From Nocardioides marmorisolisilvae (GTDB taxonomy: Bacteria > Actinomycetota > Actinomycetes > Propionibacteriales > Nocardioidaceae): 64,000 nucleotides of DNA. The number at the start of each line of letters is the position of its first letter. Within the stretch, counting starts at the first letter, position 1. Shown piece by piece: positions 44,630-55,915 of this stretch. The translations under genes and the position numbers were made by a program. Below the pieces are notes generated by a model that did not search any database, was not told the origin of the DNA, and saw only the letters and a program-made list of their open reading frames with translations. The stretch spans positions 4,092,001 to 4,156,000 of the forward strand of contig NZ_CP134227.1 in the NCBI RefSeq assembly GCF_031656915.1, written 5' to 3'.

Positions 44630-45682
44630 ATGGCTGACATCCCGGGAGCGACCTCACTGGCGGGCACCGTCCACCCGCCGGTCACCGACGTGATCCTCGA
44701 GGGCGGCGGGGTCAAGGGCATCGCCCTGGTCGGTGCCCTCCAGCCGCTGGCTGAGGCGGGCTACAGCTTCGCCCGGGTGGCGGGCACCTCGGCGGGCGCG
44801 ATGGTCGGCGCGGTGCTCGCGGCGATGCAGCAGCGCGGCGAGCCCGTGGATCGCCTCGAGGACATCGCGCGCAGCCTCGACTACTCCCGGTTCCGCGACC
44901 GCGGCGGTGTGGCGAGGTGGCTCGGCCACGTGCCCGGTCCCTTCGGCTACCTCGCGGACGCGATCTCGGTGATCTTCGAGTCCGGCGCCTACGAGGGTGA
45001 CTACCTGCGCGACTGGGTTCGCGGCGTGCTCGCGGAGTTCGACGTGCACACCTTCGGCGACCTGCTCCTCGACGATCCGGCCGGTGACGGCGAGATGCAC
45101 CACCGTTATCGACTGGTCGTGGTGACCAGCGACGTGAGCCGCAAGCGGCTGGTCCGATTTCCCTGGGACTACCAGGACTACGGGCTCGACCCCGACGAGC
45201 AGCTGGTCTGCGACGCGGTGCGGGCCTCGGCGTCGATCCCCTACTTCTTCGAGCCGGTCGAGCTGCGGGGCAGCCGCGGCATCTCGACCCTGGTCGACGG
45301 TGGCCTGCTGTCGAACTTCCCGATCGACATCTTCGATCGGGCGGACCACCGGACGCCGCGCTGGCCCACCATCGGGATCCGCCTGGACGCGCTGCACCTG
45401 GATCCGGCCCGACACGTCGAGCCGGTCCGTGACCCGGCCCACCTCGGGGTGGCGCTGGTGGAGACCGCGATCGAGGCCGAGCAGGCTGCCCAGGCGCTGG
45501 CCCCGTGCAACCTCGCCCGCAGCGTCCAGGTGGACACGACCACGGTGAGCAGCTTCGACTTCGACCTGAGCAGCGCTGACGAGCAGACTCTCCTCGCAGC
45601 AGGTCGGTCAGCGACCGAGACGTTCCTCGCGGGATGGGACTTCGACCAGTGGCTGCAGGAGTGCAGGGGAGTGACCGCATGA
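44630..45682 (+). CDS. Patatin-like phospholipase
   Basis: The 350-aa protein has the patatin oxyanion GGGVKG (25-30), the nucleophile Ser54 in GTSAG, and the partner Asp in LVDGGLLSNFP. Such enzymes hydrolyse lipid acyl esters. No signal peptide or membrane helix is seen. It overlaps the aminotransferase start (ATGA). Confidence 0.92.
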   Translation: MADIPGATSLAGTVHPPVTDVILEGGGVKGIALVGALQPLAEAGYSFARVAGTSAGAMVGAVLAAMQQRGEPVDRLEDIARSLDYSRFRDRGGVARWLGHVPGPFGYLADAISVIFESGAYEGDYLRDWVRGVLAEFDVHTFGDLLLDDPAGDGEMHHRYRLVVVTSDVSRKRLVRFPWDYQDYGLDPDEQLVCDAVRASASIPYFFEPVELRGSRGISTLVDGGLLSNFPIDIFDRADHRTPRWPTIGIRLDALHLDPARHVEPVRDPAHLGVALVETAIEAEQAAQALAPCNLARSVQVDTTTVSSFDFDLSSADEQTLLAAGRSATETFLAGWDFDQWLQECRGVTA

Positions 45683-46857
45683 CCGCGGATCCGATCCTCG
45701 GTGAGTCCCTCGACCGCGTCCGGTCCACCCGGAGCAGCGTCAAGTGGCGTCGCTACGACCCTGACGTGCTGCCGATGTGGGTCGCTGAGATGGATGCCCG
45801 GCCCTGCCCGGTCGTCGTCGACGCGGTCACGGCGGCCGTCGCACGCGGCGACACGGGCTACGGCTGGGCGCCGCCGTACGCCGAGGCGATGGCCGGCTTC
45901 GCGCGGCGGCGCTGGGACTGGGAGATCGATCCGTCCACCACGTTCACGGTCGTCGACGTGATGGTCGGCGTCGCCGAGCTGCTCCGGCTGGCCACCGAGC
46001 CCGGTGGCCCCGTCGTGGTCAGCACGCCCTGCTACAACGCGTTCTTCGGCTTCCTCGACCACCTCGGCCGCACTCCCGTGGCGGCACCGCTCACCACCGC
46101 CGGCCGCCTCGACCTGGACGAGCTCGACCGAGCCTTCAGCGCGGTTGCCGGCTCGCGGGCTGCCTACCTGCTCTGCAACCCGCACAACCCGACCGGGACG
46201 GTCCCGACCAGGGAGGAGCTGACCGTCGTCGCCGAGCTGGCGCGGCGGCACCAGGTCACGGTGATCTCCGACGAGATCCACGCGCCGCTGGTGCACCCGG
46301 GCGGCGTGTTCACGCCGTACCTCACCGTGCCGGGCAGCGAGACGGCGGTCACGGTGCTCTCGGCGTCGAAGGCCTGGAACGTCGCGGCTCTCAAGTGCGC
46401 GCTGGTGGCGCCCGGCGAGGCAGCCCGTCCCCTCGTCTCCGGCCTGCATGAGGTGCTCACCCACGCGGTCAGCCACCTGGGCCTGATCGGCCAGGCGGCC
46501 GCGCTGACCGAGGGCGAGCCGTGGCTCGACCAGCTCGTCGGCGAGCTCGCGAGCAACGCTGTCACCCTCCGCAGCCTGCTCGCAGAGGCACTACCAGAGG
46601 TCTCGTTCGCGGCTCCCGAGGCGACGTTCTTCGCGTGGCTGGACTGCCGCCGGCTCGGAGAGGACCCGGCCGGGGTGTTCCTCGAGCGCGGCAGGGTCGC
46701 CCTGACCCCCGGCGAGGAGTACGCCGGCGACCCCGGCTTCGCCCGGCTCAACTTCGCGACCTCCCCACGGGTGCTCGCCGAGGGAGTGCGCCGGATGGCA
46801 GCGGCCGTCGCGGGCGGCGGCCCCGGCGACCTCGACCCTGTGACAATGAAGGGGTGA
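45679..46857 (+). CDS. MalY/PatB-type PLP aminotransferase (cystathionine beta-lyase-like)
   Basis: This 392-aa fold-type-I PLP enzyme has MPMWVAEMD-like [27 protein letters not shown] and the Schiff-base lysine in [12 protein letters not shown]. Relatives cleave cystathionine or act as aminotransferases; the pairing with patatin gives no substrate clue. Its last bases overlap dxr. Confidence 0.9.
   Translation: MTADPILGESLDRVRSTRSSVKWRRYDPDVLPMWVAEMDARPCPVVVDAVTAAVARGDTGYGWAPPYAEAMAGFARRRWDWEIDPSTTFTVVDVMVGVAELLRLATEPGGPVVVSTPCYNAFFGFLDHLGRTPVAAPLTTAGRLDLDELDRAFSAVAGSRAAYLLCNPHNPTGTVPTREELTVVAELARRHQVTVISDEIHAPLVHPGGVFTPYLTVPGSETAVTVLSASKAWNVAALKCALVAPGEAARPLVSGLHEVLTHAVSHLGLIGQAAALTEGEPWLDQLVGELASNAVTLRSLLAEALPEVSFAAPEATFFAWLDCRRLGEDPAGVFLERGRVALTPGEEYAGDPGFARLNFATSPRVLAEGVRRMAAAVAGGGPGDLDPVTMKG
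46842..46853 (+). promoter_or_regulatory. -10 (GACAAT) for leaderless dxr
   Basis: GACAAT at 46842-46847 ends 6 nt before GTG 46854; the promoter lies inside the aminotransferase gene. Confidence 0.45.
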
Positions 46858-47960
46858 GCACCATCGAACGCCGCGATGTCGTCATCCTCGGGTCGACCGG
46901 ATCGATCGGCACCCAAGCGCTCGAGGTGGTGCGCGCCAACCCGGAGCGCTTCCGGGTGGTCGGTCTGACCGCCGGGGGGTCGAACCGGGAACTCTTCGAG
47001 AAGCAGGTCGCCGAGTTCTCGCCGATCGTGTCCGGGCTGGGCGAGAATGCCTCGGTCGACGCGGCCGCGCACGCCTGCGACGTGGTGCTCAACGGGATCA
47101 CCGGCGCGGTCGGGCTGCGTCCGACGCTCGCTGCGCTCGACGCTGGCAACACACTCGCGCTGGCCAACAAGGAGTCGCTGATCATCGGTGGTCCCGTGGT
47201 CACCAGGCGCGCCCGACCCGGCCAGATCGTGCCGGTGGACTCCGAGCACAGTGCGCTCGCCCAGTGCTTGCGCGGCGGCCGGGCGAGCGAGGTCCGGCGC
47301 CTGGTGCTGACCGCCTCCGGAGGGCCGTTCCGAGGCAGGACCCGGGCCGACCTCGAGGGCGTCACCGTGGAGCAGGCGCTGGCCCACCCGACGTGGGACA
47401 TGGGGCCCGTCGTCACGATCAACTCGGCGACGCTGGTCAACAAGGGCCTGGAGGTCATCGAGGCGCACCTGCTCTTCGACATCCCGTTCGACCGGATCGA
47501 GGTCGTGGTCCAGCCGACCAGCGTCGTGCACTCGATGGTCGAGTTCGAGGACGGGTCCACGATCGCCCAGGCCGGTCCGCCGACGATGCTGATCCCGATC
47601 GCGCTGGCGATGGCCTGGCCCGAACGGGTGCCCGACACCGCGCCCCCCGTCGACTGGAGCGTCCCGCAGACCTGGGAGTTCTTCCCGCTCGACGATGAGG
47701 CGTTCCCGGCGGTGGGGCTGGCGCGCGAGGCGGGACGGCGCGGCGGCACCGCGCCCGCGGTGTACAACGCGGCAAACGAGGTGTGCGTGCACGCCTTCCG
47801 CGAGGGCAGGCTCGCGTTCGTCGACATCGTCGAGACCGTCGCGTGTGTCGTGCAGGCCCACGACGTACCCTCTGATCCGCACGAGCTGACCGTCGAGGAC
47901 GTGCTGGCCGCCGACGTGTGGGCCCGCTCGGAGACGACCCGCCTCCTGGAGACCCGTTGA
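46854..47960 (+). CDS. dxr: 1-deoxy-D-xylulose 5-phosphate reductoisomerase
   Basis: The 368-aa enzyme has the NADPH motif [20 protein letters not shown], the metal/substrate segment VPVDSEHSA and [16 protein letters not shown]. It catalyses the second step of the MEP isoprenoid pathway, whose later enzyme IspG is encoded at 49347. GTG 46854 overlaps the aminotransferase stop (GTGA). Confidence 0.96.
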   Translation: MSTIERRDVVILGSTGSIGTQALEVVRANPERFRVVGLTAGGSNRELFEKQVAEFSPIVSGLGENASVDAAAHACDVVLNGITGAVGLRPTLAALDAGNTLALANKESLIIGGPVVTRRARPGQIVPVDSEHSALAQCLRGGRASEVRRLVLTASGGPFRGRTRADLEGVTVEQALAHPTWDMGPVVTINSATLVNKGLEVIEAHLLFDIPFDRIEVVVQPTSVVHSMVEFEDGSTIAQAGPPTMLIPIALAMAWPERVPDTAPPVDWSVPQTWEFFPLDDEAFPAVGLAREAGRRGGTAPAVYNAANEVCVHAFREGRLAFVDIVETVACVVQAHDVPSDPHELTVEDVLAADVWARSETTRLLETR

Positions 47961-47976
47961 ACCCGATGAAGGCCCG

Positions 47977-49287
47977 ATGACCACCGCCCTGCTCTACCTC
48001 GCCGGCGTGGTCATCTTCGCCGTGGGGGTGGCCGTCTCGATCGCCCTGCACGAGCTCGGCCACCTCATCCCCGGCAAGCTCTACGACGTCAAGATCACCC
48101 AGTACTTCATCGGGTTCGGCCGGACCATCTGGTCGCGTCGCCGCGGTGAGACCGAGTACGGACTCAAGGCCGTCCCGCTGGGCGGCTACGTGAAGCTGGT
48201 CGGCATGCTCCCGCCGGGACCGGACCAGGACCCGGGCCAGATGCCCAGCCGGAACACCGGGATGTTCGCCCAGCTGGTCAGCGACGCCCGCTCCCAGGAG
48301 TACGAAGCCGTCGACGAGGCCGATCACGACCGGCTGTTCTACGTGCAGCCGTGGTGGAAGCGCGTGGTGATCATGGGCTCCGGGGTGGCCGTGAACCTGG
48401 TGCTGGCGTTCCTGCTCTTCGCCGTCGTCTTCATGGGGTACGGCGCCCTGGCTCCGACCACCACGGTCGCCACGGTGTCGCAGTGCGTGAAGGTCGTGCA
48501 CATCGACGAGAAGCCGGGCCCGTGCACCTCCGCCGACCCCCTGGCCCCGGCGCGAAAGGCCGGCCTGCGCCCCGGAGACCACCTGGTGTCCTTCAACGGC
48601 ACCACGATCGACTCCTACGACCAGCTTCAGGGTCTGATCCGCGCCAACGAGGCGGGGGCGGCGACGATCGTGGTCGACCGGAACGGGCACCGCCGCACGC
48701 TGCAGACCAACACGGCCATCAACGTGCTCCCCAGCCGCAGTGACGTGCAGCGCAGCGTGCGGGCCGGCTTCCTCGGAATCACCCCTACGGTCACGCTCCA
48801 GCGGCAGGACGTGGGCTACGTCGTGACCACGATGGCCAGCGGGACCTGGGACACCCTGAAGACCATCGGCACCCTGCCGCAGAAGCTCTACCACGTGGGC
48901 CGGGCGGCGCTCGGACTGGAGAAGCGCAGCACGGACAGCCCGATGAGCGTCGTCGGCGCCGGCCGGGTCGCCGGGCAGCTCGCCTCCGACCACCACAACT
49001 CGATCGCCGACCGGTTCTTCTCGCTGTTGCTGCTCCTTGCTGGACTCAACCTGTTCCTCGGGTTGATCAACCTGGTGCCCCTGCCGCCCTTCGACGGAGG
49101 CGGCATCGCCACCACGCTCTACGAGGCGGTACGCCGTGGTGTGGCCAGGCTGCTCGGTCGCCCCGACCCTGGCGTCGTCGATGCGGCGAAGCTGCTGCCG
49201 GTCACCTATGCGATGGCCGTGGTGATCCTGGTCGTCAGCGTGGTGCTGATCTATGCCGACATCGTCGCGCCGGTCTCGTTGACCTGA
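47977..49287 (+). CDS. rseP: Site-2-type intramembrane metalloprotease RseP (M50)
   Basis: The 436-aa membrane protein has the zinc motif HELGH at residues 25-29, the early GGYVKLVGM segment, a PDZ domain ([21 protein letters not shown]) and the second active-site motif [12 protein letters not shown]. It cleaves membrane-bound anti-sigma factors and similar substrates; the ZAS anti-sigma at 37276 is a possible target by analogy only. Confidence 0.94.
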   Translation: MTTALLYLAGVVIFAVGVAVSIALHELGHLIPGKLYDVKITQYFIGFGRTIWSRRRGETEYGLKAVPLGGYVKLVGMLPPGPDQDPGQMPSRNTGMFAQLVSDARSQEYEAVDEADHDRLFYVQPWWKRVVIMGSGVAVNLVLAFLLFAVVFMGYGALAPTTTVATVSQCVKVVHIDEKPGPCTSADPLAPARKAGLRPGDHLVSFNGTTIDSYDQLQGLIRANEAGAATIVVDRNGHRRTLQTNTAINVLPSRSDVQRSVRAGFLGITPTVTLQRQDVGYVVTTMASGTWDTLKTIGTLPQKLYHVGRAALGLEKRSTDSPMSVVGAGRVAGQLASDHHNSIADRFFSLLLLLAGLNLFLGLINLVPLPPFDGGGIATTLYEAVRRGVARLLGRPDPGVVDAAKLLPVTYAMAVVILVVSVVLIYADIVAPVSLT

Positions 49288-49334
49288 GCCGTACTCGGCA
49301 GGGTCGGCGGTCGGCGGCCATCGTGGTGGCCGAT

Positions 49335-49346
49335 TACAGTGGAGGC
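49335..49346 (+). promoter_or_regulatory. -10 (TACAGT) before ispG
   Basis: TACAGT at 49335-49340 ends 6 nt before ATG 49347; the intervening GGAGGC could also serve as Shine-Dalgarno, but is too close. Confidence 0.45.
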
Positions 49347-50498
49347 ATGACCCAGGTTTCCCTCGGCATGCCGGAGGCCCCGGCTCCCGTGCTCGCCCCC
49401 CGCCGCAAGACCCGCCAGATCAAGGTCGGCAAGGTCGGTGTCGGCAGCGAGTCGCCGATCTCCGTGCAGTCGATGTGCACCACCCTCACCGCCGACGTGA
49501 ACACCACCCTGCAGCAGATCGCCGAGCTCACCGCGGCCGGCTGCGACATCGTCCGGGTGGCCTGCCCCTCGGCGGACGACGCCGAGGCGCTGCCGGAGAT
49601 CGCCCGGCACTCCCAGATCCCGGTGATCGCCGACATCCACTTCCAGCCGAAGTACGTCTTCGCGGCGATCGAGGCCGGCTGCGCTGCGGTCCGGGTCAAC
49701 CCCGGCAACATCAAGAAGTTCGACGACCAGGTCAAGGAGATCGCCCAGGCCGCCAAGGACCACGGCACCTCGATCCGGATCGGCGTCAACGCCGGCTCGC
49801 TGGACATGCGGATCATGGACAAGTACGGCAAGGCCACGCCGGAGGCGCTCGTCGAGTCGGCCGTCTGGGAGGCCAGCCTCTTCGAGGAGCACGACTTCCA
49901 CGACTTCAAGATCTCGGTCAAGCACCACGACCCCGTGGTGATGGTGCGTGCCTACGAGCTGCTCGCCGAGCAGGGTGACTGGCCGCTGCACCTCGGCGTG
50001 ACCGAGGCCGGCCCGGCGTTCCAGGGCACCATCAAGTCCGCCACCGCCTTCGGCGCGCTGCTGAGCAAGGGCATCGGCGACACCATCCGGGTTTCGCTGT
50101 CCGCGCCGCCGGTCGAGGAGGTCAAGGTCGGGATCCAGATCCTCCAGTCGCTCAACCTTCGCCCGCGCAAGCTCGAGATCGTGTCATGCCCTTCGTGCGG
50201 TCGGGCACAGGTCGACGTCTACACCCTCGCCGAGCGGGTCACCGCGGGGCTCGAGGGCCTCGAGGTCCCGCTGCGAGTGGCCGTGATGGGCTGCGTGGTG
50301 AACGGCCCCGGCGAGGCCAGGGAGGCCGACCTCGGGGTCGCCTCGGGCAACGGCAAGGGGCAGATCTTCGTCCGGGGCGAGGTCATCAAGACGGTGCCCG
50401 AGGCACAGATCGTCGAGACCCTGATCGAGGAGGCGATGCGGATCGCCGAGGGGATGGAGCCGGTCGAGGGCGGCGGCGCAGAGGTCAGCGTCGGCTGA
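49347..50498 (+). CDS. ispG: 4-hydroxy-3-methylbut-2-en-1-yl diphosphate synthase IspG
   Basis: The 383-aa enzyme has the N-terminal barrel ([29 protein letters not shown]) and the C-terminal iron-sulfur ligands in CPSCGR and GCVVNGPGE. It carries out the penultimate MEP-pathway step. dxr-rseP-ispG is a conserved actinobacterial order. Confidence 0.97.
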   Translation: MTQVSLGMPEAPAPVLAPRRKTRQIKVGKVGVGSESPISVQSMCTTLTADVNTTLQQIAELTAAGCDIVRVACPSADDAEALPEIARHSQIPVIADIHFQPKYVFAAIEAGCAAVRVNPGNIKKFDDQVKEIAQAAKDHGTSIRIGVNAGSLDMRIMDKYGKATPEALVESAVWEASLFEEHDFHDFKISVKHHDPVVMVRAYELLAEQGDWPLHLGVTEAGPAFQGTIKSATAFGALLSKGIGDTIRVSLSAPPVEEVKVGIQILQSLNLRPRKLEIVSCPSCGRAQVDVYTLAERVTAGLEGLEVPLRVAVMGCVVNGPGEAREADLGVASGNGKGQIFVRGEVIKTVPEAQIVETLIEEAMRIAEGMEPVEGGGAEVSVG

Positions 50499-50502
50499 TC
50501 GG

Positions 50503-51198
50503 TCAACGGGCTCCGGCGGCCGTCTGCAGCCGTCGCAGTACGCGCAGCGCGGCGAGGCAGGACTGGAAGGGTGCGCTGTCGCCGGCCAGGAAGCTCAGGT
50601 CCGAGACGACCTTGTCGACCGCGGCGGGGTCGGTGAGGTCGACGGTGCTCGCCTCGGTCCAGCCGTCGTGCATGTCCGACACCGATGCGGCGGCCTGGGT
50701 CTGCAGCGTCGCCAGTGCCCGACGGACCTGGCTCTTCGTGGGCGGCTGGTGCTTGCCGTGCCGCCCGTGCTGGGGCGTCGGGGCGAGCAGGTAGTCAGTG
50801 GCGATCGGCGCGACGTCGGACATCTGGTAGCTGATGTCGAACGGCCGTAGCCGCGCGGACAGCTGCTGGATGCGATCGTCCGCGGTGCGCTGATCGGCCA
50901 GTGGCCCGGGGCAGTCTCCGGCGGTGGCGCTCGTCGTGTAGTAGTCGACCGTCGCCAGCGCGGAGGCCCAGCGCTGGGCCAGGTCGGAGGGGTCCGGTTG
51001 CTGGTCGCGGCCTCGCAGGGAGTCGCCGAGGGCCTTCCACTGGTCGCGGCACTGCTGCGCCGCGGCGCTGGGCTGGGTGAGCGGGGACTCGGGGGAGGAC
51101 CCGCAGCCGCCAGCGCTCAGGGCCAGCGCGAGGAGCAGCACGACGACGCTGTACGGCGCGGAGCCGGCACCGGCCACCCGATGCGCGCTGGCATGCAT
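50503..51198 (-). CDS. Putative lipoprotein of unknown function
   Basis: The 231-aa protein has a signal sequence (VVVLLLALALSAGGC) ending in a lipobox cysteine, then a helical, mostly polar domain with two further cysteines (QQCRDQW; GDCPGP) and a late QSCLAAL. A leaderless start at ATG 51198 is supported by TACGGT 6 nt upstream. I do not recognise a family. It is convergent with ispG. Confidence 0.8.
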   Translation of the reverse strand: MHASAHRVAGAGSAPYSVVVLLLALALSAGGCGSSPESPLTQPSAAAQQCRDQWKALGDSLRGRDQQPDPSDLAQRWASALATVDYYTTSATAGDCPGPLADQRTADDRIQQLSARLRPFDISYQMSDVAPIATDYLLAPTPQHGRHGKHQPPTKSQVRRALATLQTQAAASVSDMHDGWTEASTVDLTDPAAVDKVVSDLSFLAGDSAPFQSCLAALRVLRRLQTAAGAR

Positions 51199-51204
51199 GG
51201 GGTC

Positions 51205-51210
51205 ACCGTA
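51205..51210 (-). promoter_or_regulatory. -10 (TACGGT) for leaderless lipoprotein gene
   Basis: It ends 6 nt before ATG 51198 on the minus strand. Confidence 0.5.
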
Positions 51211-51251
51211 ATGGTCCGGGCGCGGAGGTGTTGCGGCGCGACACGGCGCAC

Positions 51252-51263
51252 TAGGCTCCCTGC
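51252..51263 (+). promoter_or_regulatory. -10 (TAGGCT) for leaderless acetyltransferase gene
   Basis: TAGGCT at 51252-51257 ends 6 nt before GTG 51264. Confidence 0.5.
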
Positions 51264-52109
51264 GTGCAGGTCACCGCGCAGGAGGTCCGGGTCCTCGGCC
51301 CCGCCGACGTACCCTTGGCCCTGCATTGCCTGGAGACCGAACCGGTCACCAACGTCTTCGTCGACTATCGGACCCGGCTCACCCAGCTCGACCGGCGCTG
51401 GTTGGGCGGTGAGATGTGGGGCTACTTCACGGGCGGTGAGTTGGTCTCCATGTGCCACGTTGGCGCCAACCTGGTGCCGGTCAACGCCACCGAGGCGGCG
51501 TGCACGGCCTTCGCCCGGCGGATGATGCAGACCCGCCCGCCCTCGTCCACGGTGGTCGGACCGCGTGACGCGGTGGAGGCGATGTGGACGCTGCTGCAGC
51601 GCACCTGGGACCGGCCCCGCGAGTTCCGCTGGGACCAGCCGCACCTGGTGATCACCGGCGCACCGCAGGTCGAGCCGGACCCGTTGGTACGGCGTACCCC
51701 GCCGGTGGCGCTGGAGACCCTCTACCCGGCCTGTGTGGCGATGTACACCGAGGAGGTCGGCATCTCCCCCGAGCAGGACGGCGGCCGGGACCTCTACCAC
51801 GCCCGCGTCGCGCAATTGGTCAACCGCGGGTGGTCCTTCTCGCGGATCGAGGACGGCAAGGTCGTCTTCAAGGCGGAGATCGCCTGCGCCTCACCGTGCG
51901 CCGCCCAGATCCAGGGCGTCTACGTCGCGCCGGAGCGACGCGGCGAGGGGCTGGCCGCCCGGGGGATGGCGACGGTGGTCGACATCGCTCTGCGTGAGGT
52001 GGCGCCGGCGGTGTCGCTCTACGTCAATGCGCACAACCTGCCGGCCCGGCGCGCCTACCAGCGGGTCGGGTTCGAGCAGACGGCGACCTTCTCCACGATC
52101 ATGTTCTGA
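51264..52109 (+). CDS. DUF4081 domain-containing GNAT acetyltransferase
   Basis: The 281-aa protein has an N-terminal DUF4081-type domain (residues 1-135) and a C-terminal GNAT domain with the acetyl-CoA loop YVAPERRGEGLAARGMA and NLPARRAYQRVGFEQ. It is a two-lobed acetyltransferase common downstream of ispG in actinobacteria; the acceptor is unknown. Confidence 0.88.
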   Translation: MQVTAQEVRVLGPADVPLALHCLETEPVTNVFVDYRTRLTQLDRRWLGGEMWGYFTGGELVSMCHVGANLVPVNATEAACTAFARRMMQTRPPSSTVVGPRDAVEAMWTLLQRTWDRPREFRWDQPHLVITGAPQVEPDPLVRRTPPVALETLYPACVAMYTEEVGISPEQDGGRDLYHARVAQLVNRGWSFSRIEDGKVVFKAEIACASPCAAQIQGVYVAPERRGEGLAARGMATVVDIALREVAPAVSLYVNAHNLPARRAYQRVGFEQTATFSTIMF

Positions 52110-52142
52110 CCCGAAGAAGGCCGCCGCGCGCTGGTGCGGTGG

Positions 52143-53849
52143 CTACAGAGCCACCGGCGGCTCGACCGGGACATCGTCCTCGGACTCGTTGAGGATCTGC
52201 TCGACCCGCTCGCCGGGCAGCTGGCAGTGCCAGGCGAGCGCGAGCACGATCACCGTCAGAATGATGTTCGCGATCACGCCGCCGTTGAACTTGTAGACGT
52301 TGGCCTGCCCCGCGTCCACGGTGCTGGCACCGGAGTAGCTGCCCAGGTAGCTCACCAGGGTGATGCCCGCGAACCAGACCAGCACCCACCAGCCGTGCTT
52401 GAAGTCGAGTTGCGGTGCACGCCGGTTCACACCACGGTCGAAGTACTCGAAGATCGCGAGCAGCACGTAGCCGATCAGGACCGCACACATCATCTTCCAC
52501 ACCTGGTCCCATCCGGCCCAGTACATCATCAGGTTCGTCGACAGCAGTGCCAGCGGCCCGATCACCCAGGCAGCCTTCAGCCGGTAGGGACGCTCCTGGT
52601 CCGGCAGCTGCTTGCGGAAGGTGAGCAGCGCGATCGCGCCGCTGCCGAAGGAGAGCACCGTGAGCGAGGTGACGATGGAGACCAGCGCCTGCCAGCTCGG
52701 GAACGGCAGGAAGAAGATGCACCCCACGACCCAGGCGAGGATCAGGCTCGGCCACGGGACGCCACGCTCGTTCACGTGGGCCAGCACCCTCGGCGCGTTG
52801 CGGTTGCGGCCCATCGCGTACGACATCCGGGCGGTGACGCTGGTGTAGATGAGGCCGGTGTCCGACGGCGAGATGATCGCGTCGGCGTACAGCAGGGCCG
52901 CGAGCCAGCCCAGCCCGAGCACGGTGGCCAGCACCGCCAGCGGGCTGAAGTTCGCCGAGGCCCCACCTGAGGCCTGCAACAGGGTCTGCGGGGTGTTCAG
53001 GCTTGCCCAGTCGCCGCCACCGAGGTCCTTGGTCGGCACCGACCCGATGAAGGCGACCTGCAGCAGGAAGTAGAGGACGCCACAGATCAGCACCGAGCCG
53101 ATCAGGGTGAGCGGCACGTTGCGTCGCGGATTGTCGGTCTCACCAGCCAGCTCGATGCCCTGCCGGAACCCCAGGAACGAGAAGGCGATACCGGCTGCCG
53201 GGATCGCCTCGAAGGCACCCTTGATGCCGTACGGCGCGAATCCGCCCTTGAGCCCGTGGAAGTTCACCGAGTGGAAGGCGGTCACCAGCAGGGCCACGAT
53301 CACCAGGACGATCATCGCCAGCTTCCACCAGACCAGCACGTTGTTGATCCGGGCGAACCAGCGGACACCGAAGTAGTTGATCAGCACGAAGAGGGCCATG
53401 ATCGCGATCGCGATCAGGATGCCGACCCCGGTCAGCGTGCCGTTGTCGTGCTCGAGCCAGTGCAGGTAGGACTCCGCATAGGTGAGCACCGCGGAGACCT
53501 CCACCGCTGCCACGGAGGCGCAGGCGAGCCAGGTCACCCAGCCCATCGAGTAGCTCGCGAACGATCCCCACGCGTAGTGCGGATAGCGCGCGACACCACC
53601 GCTGCGCGGGAACATCACACCGAGCTCGCTGTAGCTCAGACCGATCAGCAGGAACATGATCGTGGCGACGATCCAGGAGATCAGTGCCGCCGGGCCCGCC
53701 TGGCTGGACGCCTTCAAGGAGCTGAACAGCCAGCCCGATCCGATGATCGACCCGATCGCCGCGAACAGCAGTCCGATCGTCCCGAAGTCCTTCTTGAGGC
53801 GAACGTCGTCGCCGCTCGCTCTCGCCGTCTGTTCCACGTCTGTGCTCAT
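52143..53849 (-). CDS. APC-family amino acid permease (aspartate:proton symporter-like)
   Basis: The 568-aa protein has about 12-13 membrane helices and the APC opening [40 protein letters not shown] and the conserved [18 protein letters not shown] helix. This closely resembles the acidic amino acid symporter branch, but substrate remains to be tested. ATG 53849 or 53876 (AGGAGA upstream) both fit. It diverges from proS. Confidence 0.88.
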   Translation of the reverse strand: MSTDVEQTARASGDDVRLKKDFGTIGLLFAAIGSIIGSGWLFSSLKASSQAGPAALISWIVATIMFLLIGLSYSELGVMFPRSGGVARYPHYAWGSFASYSMGWVTWLACASVAAVEVSAVLTYAESYLHWLEHDNGTLTGVGILIAIAIMALFVLINYFGVRWFARINNVLVWWKLAMIVLVIVALLVTAFHSVNFHGLKGGFAPYGIKGAFEAIPAAGIAFSFLGFRQGIELAGETDNPRRNVPLTLIGSVLICGVLYFLLQVAFIGSVPTKDLGGGDWASLNTPQTLLQASGGASANFSPLAVLATVLGLGWLAALLYADAIISPSDTGLIYTSVTARMSYAMGRNRNAPRVLAHVNERGVPWPSLILAWVVGCIFFLPFPSWQALVSIVTSLTVLSFGSGAIALLTFRKQLPDQERPYRLKAAWVIGPLALLSTNLMMYWAGWDQVWKMMCAVLIGYVLLAIFEYFDRGVNRRAPQLDFKHGWWVLVWFAGITLVSYLGSYSGASTVDAGQANVYKFNGGVIANIILTVIVLALAWHCQLPGERVEQILNESEDDVPVEPPVAL

Positions 53850-53938
53850 CAGGGCACCATCCCTTCTCCTCAGCACGAGGCAGTGCCGCGGTGGCCCTCA
53901 GGGGCCGAAGCAGGTGACGCACAGCCGAATGCGAAATC

Positions 53939-53969
53939 ACGCTAGTCCCGCTGGTCACATGGGCGTCAA
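53939..53969 (-). promoter_or_regulatory. Permease promoter (TTGACG / TAGCGT)
   Basis: On the minus strand, -35 TTGACG (53964-53969) and -10 TAGCGT (53939-53944) are 19 bp apart, with a leader of about 80 nt. The rest of the 250-bp gap to proS shows no gene. Confidence 0.45.
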
Positions 53970-54086
53970 GCACTACTCGCCGGAAACATGTCGTGTCGCG
54001 AGGTGTTCGCGGCGACCCCTCGCCCCCGAGGGCGTGCCGGTGGACCGTCGCGGGAAACCGGATCGCAGCGCGTCGGGCCGCGCCAG

Positions 54087-54099
54087 TAGCCTTCGCCCC
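54087..54099 (+). promoter_or_regulatory. -10 (TAGCCT) for leaderless proS
   Basis: TAGCCT at 54087-54092 ends 7 nt before ATG 54100. Confidence 0.5.
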
Positions 54100-55905
54100 A
54101 TGACTGCCGCCCGCGTGCTCAGGATGTCGTCCCTGTTCGTCCGCACCCTGCGCGACGACCCGGCGGACGCCGAGGTGCCGAGCCACCGGTTGCTGGTCCG
54201 CGCCGGCTACGTACGCCGCGCCGCGCCGGGCATCTACTCCTGGCTGCCGCTGGGCCTGCGGGTCCTGCGCAACGTCGAGGGTGTGATCCGCGAGGAGATG
54301 GACGCGATCGGCGCCCAGGAGCTGCAGTTCCCAGCGCTCCTGCCCCGGGAGCCCTACGAGGCGAGCGGCCGTTGGACGGAGTACGGCGACGGCATCTTCC
54401 GGCTCAAGGACCGCAAGGGCGGCGACTACCTGCTCGGGCCCACCCACGAGGAGATGTTCACGCTCGCGGTCAAGGACCTCTACTCGTCCTACAAGGACCT
54501 ACCGGTCTGGCTCTACCAGATCCAGACCAAGTACCGCGACGAGGCCCGGCCGCGCGCGGGCATCCTGCGCGGACGCGAGTTCGTGATGAAGGACTCCTAC
54601 TCCTTCGACACCACCGACGAGGGTCTCGACGCCTCCTATGCGGCACACCGCGACGCCTACGTGCGGACCTTCGACCGGCTCGGGTTCGACTACGTGATCG
54701 TCAAGGCCACCTCGGGCGCGATGGGCGGCTCGAAGTCGGAGGAGTTCCTGGCCCGTGCGGAGGTGGGCGAGGACACCTACGTGCGCTGCACGAACTGCGA
54801 CTACGCCGCCAACGTCGAGGCGGTGTCCGTGCGTCCGCCCACTGTGCTGGGCGGTGGATCCGATGGATGGGGCGACGCACCCGCTGCGCACGCCGAGCAG
54901 ACGCCCGAGACCCCCACGATCGCCACCCTCGTCGACCACCTCAACCAGGCCTTCCCCCGCGAGGATCGTCCGTGGCAGGCGTCCGACACGCTCAAGAACG
55001 TGCTCGTCGTGCTCAAGCACCCCGACGGGACCCGCGAACCCCTCGCGATCGGCCTGCCCGGCGACCGCGAGGTCGACCAGAGGCGTCTCGAGGGCCAGCT
55101 CGAACCGATCGAGGTCGAGCCGATGGACGAGACGGAGATGCGCCGGCACCCCACGCTGGTCAAGGGCTACATCGGCCCGGCGGCGCTCGGTGAGAAGAGT
55201 CCGTCCGGCATCCGGTACGTCGTCGATCCGCGCGTGGTGGACGGCACCCGCTGGGTGACGGGCGCGGACATCTCCGGCAGCCACGTCCTCGACCTCGTGG
55301 TCGGCCGCGACTTCACCCCCGACGGCACGATCGAGGCCGCCGAGGTCCGGGACGGAGACCCCTGCCCGCAGTGTGCCGACGGCACGCTCGAGACGGCTCG
55401 CGGAATCGAGATGGGCCATATCTTCCAGCTGGGCCGCAAGTACGCCGACGCCCTCGACCTGCGTGTCCTCGACGAGAACGGCAAGCTGGTGACCGTGACG
55501 ATGGGGTCCTACGGCATCGGCGTGTCACGGGCCGTCGCGGCGATCGCGGAGTACAACCACGACGAGCTGGGCCTGTGCTGGCCGCGCGAGATCAGCCCTG
55601 CCGACGTGCACGTGGTGGCGACCGGCAAGGACCCCGCGGTGTTCGAGGCCGCGGACCGGCTGGCGACCGATCTCGCGGCGGCCGGACTCGTGGTGCTCTA
55701 CGACGACCGGCCCAAGGTCAGCCCCGGCGTGAAGTTCAAGGATGCCGAGCTGCTCGGCGTGCCCACGATCGTGACCGTCGGTCGGGGACTGGCCGACGGC
55801 AACGTCGAGCTGAAGGACCGTGCCGGCGGTGATCGCCGCGAGGTGCCCGTCGGCCGCGCGGTCGAGGAGCTGCTCGCCGAGACGGGGCGGGGCCGGGAGA
55901 GCTGA
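54100..55905 (+). CDS. proS: Prolyl-tRNA synthetase, bacterial type with editing domain
   Basis: The 601-aa class II synthetase has motif 1, motif 2 ([19 protein letters not shown]), an inserted editing domain at about 230-395 ([15 protein letters not shown]) and the C-terminal anticodon-binding domain. It charges tRNA-Pro and clears mischarged alanine. A short Gly-rich loop ([10 protein letters not shown]) precedes the insert. ATG 54100 is fixed by the -10. Confidence 0.97.
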   Translation: MTAARVLRMSSLFVRTLRDDPADAEVPSHRLLVRAGYVRRAAPGIYSWLPLGLRVLRNVEGVIREEMDAIGAQELQFPALLPREPYEASGRWTEYGDGIFRLKDRKGGDYLLGPTHEEMFTLAVKDLYSSYKDLPVWLYQIQTKYRDEARPRAGILRGREFVMKDSYSFDTTDEGLDASYAAHRDAYVRTFDRLGFDYVIVKATSGAMGGSKSEEFLARAEVGEDTYVRCTNCDYAANVEAVSVRPPTVLGGGSDGWGDAPAAHAEQTPETPTIATLVDHLNQAFPREDRPWQASDTLKNVLVVLKHPDGTREPLAIGLPGDREVDQRRLEGQLEPIEVEPMDETEMRRHPTLVKGYIGPAALGEKSPSGIRYVVDPRVVDGTRWVTGADISGSHVLDLVVGRDFTPDGTIEAAEVRDGDPCPQCADGTLETARGIEMGHIFQLGRKYADALDLRVLDENGKLVTVTMGSYGIGVSRAVAAIAEYNHDELGLCWPREISPADVHVVATGKDPAVFEAADRLATDLAAAGLVVLYDDRPKVSPGVKFKDAELLGVPTIVTVGRGLADGNVELKDRAGGDRREVPVGRAVEELLAETGRGRES

Positions 55906-55915
55906 CCGGACCGCG

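Noticed and set aside
53954-53987. GTCAC and GAAAC motifs between the permease and proS
   Set aside because: They are not in the 11-bp register required for a GlnR box.
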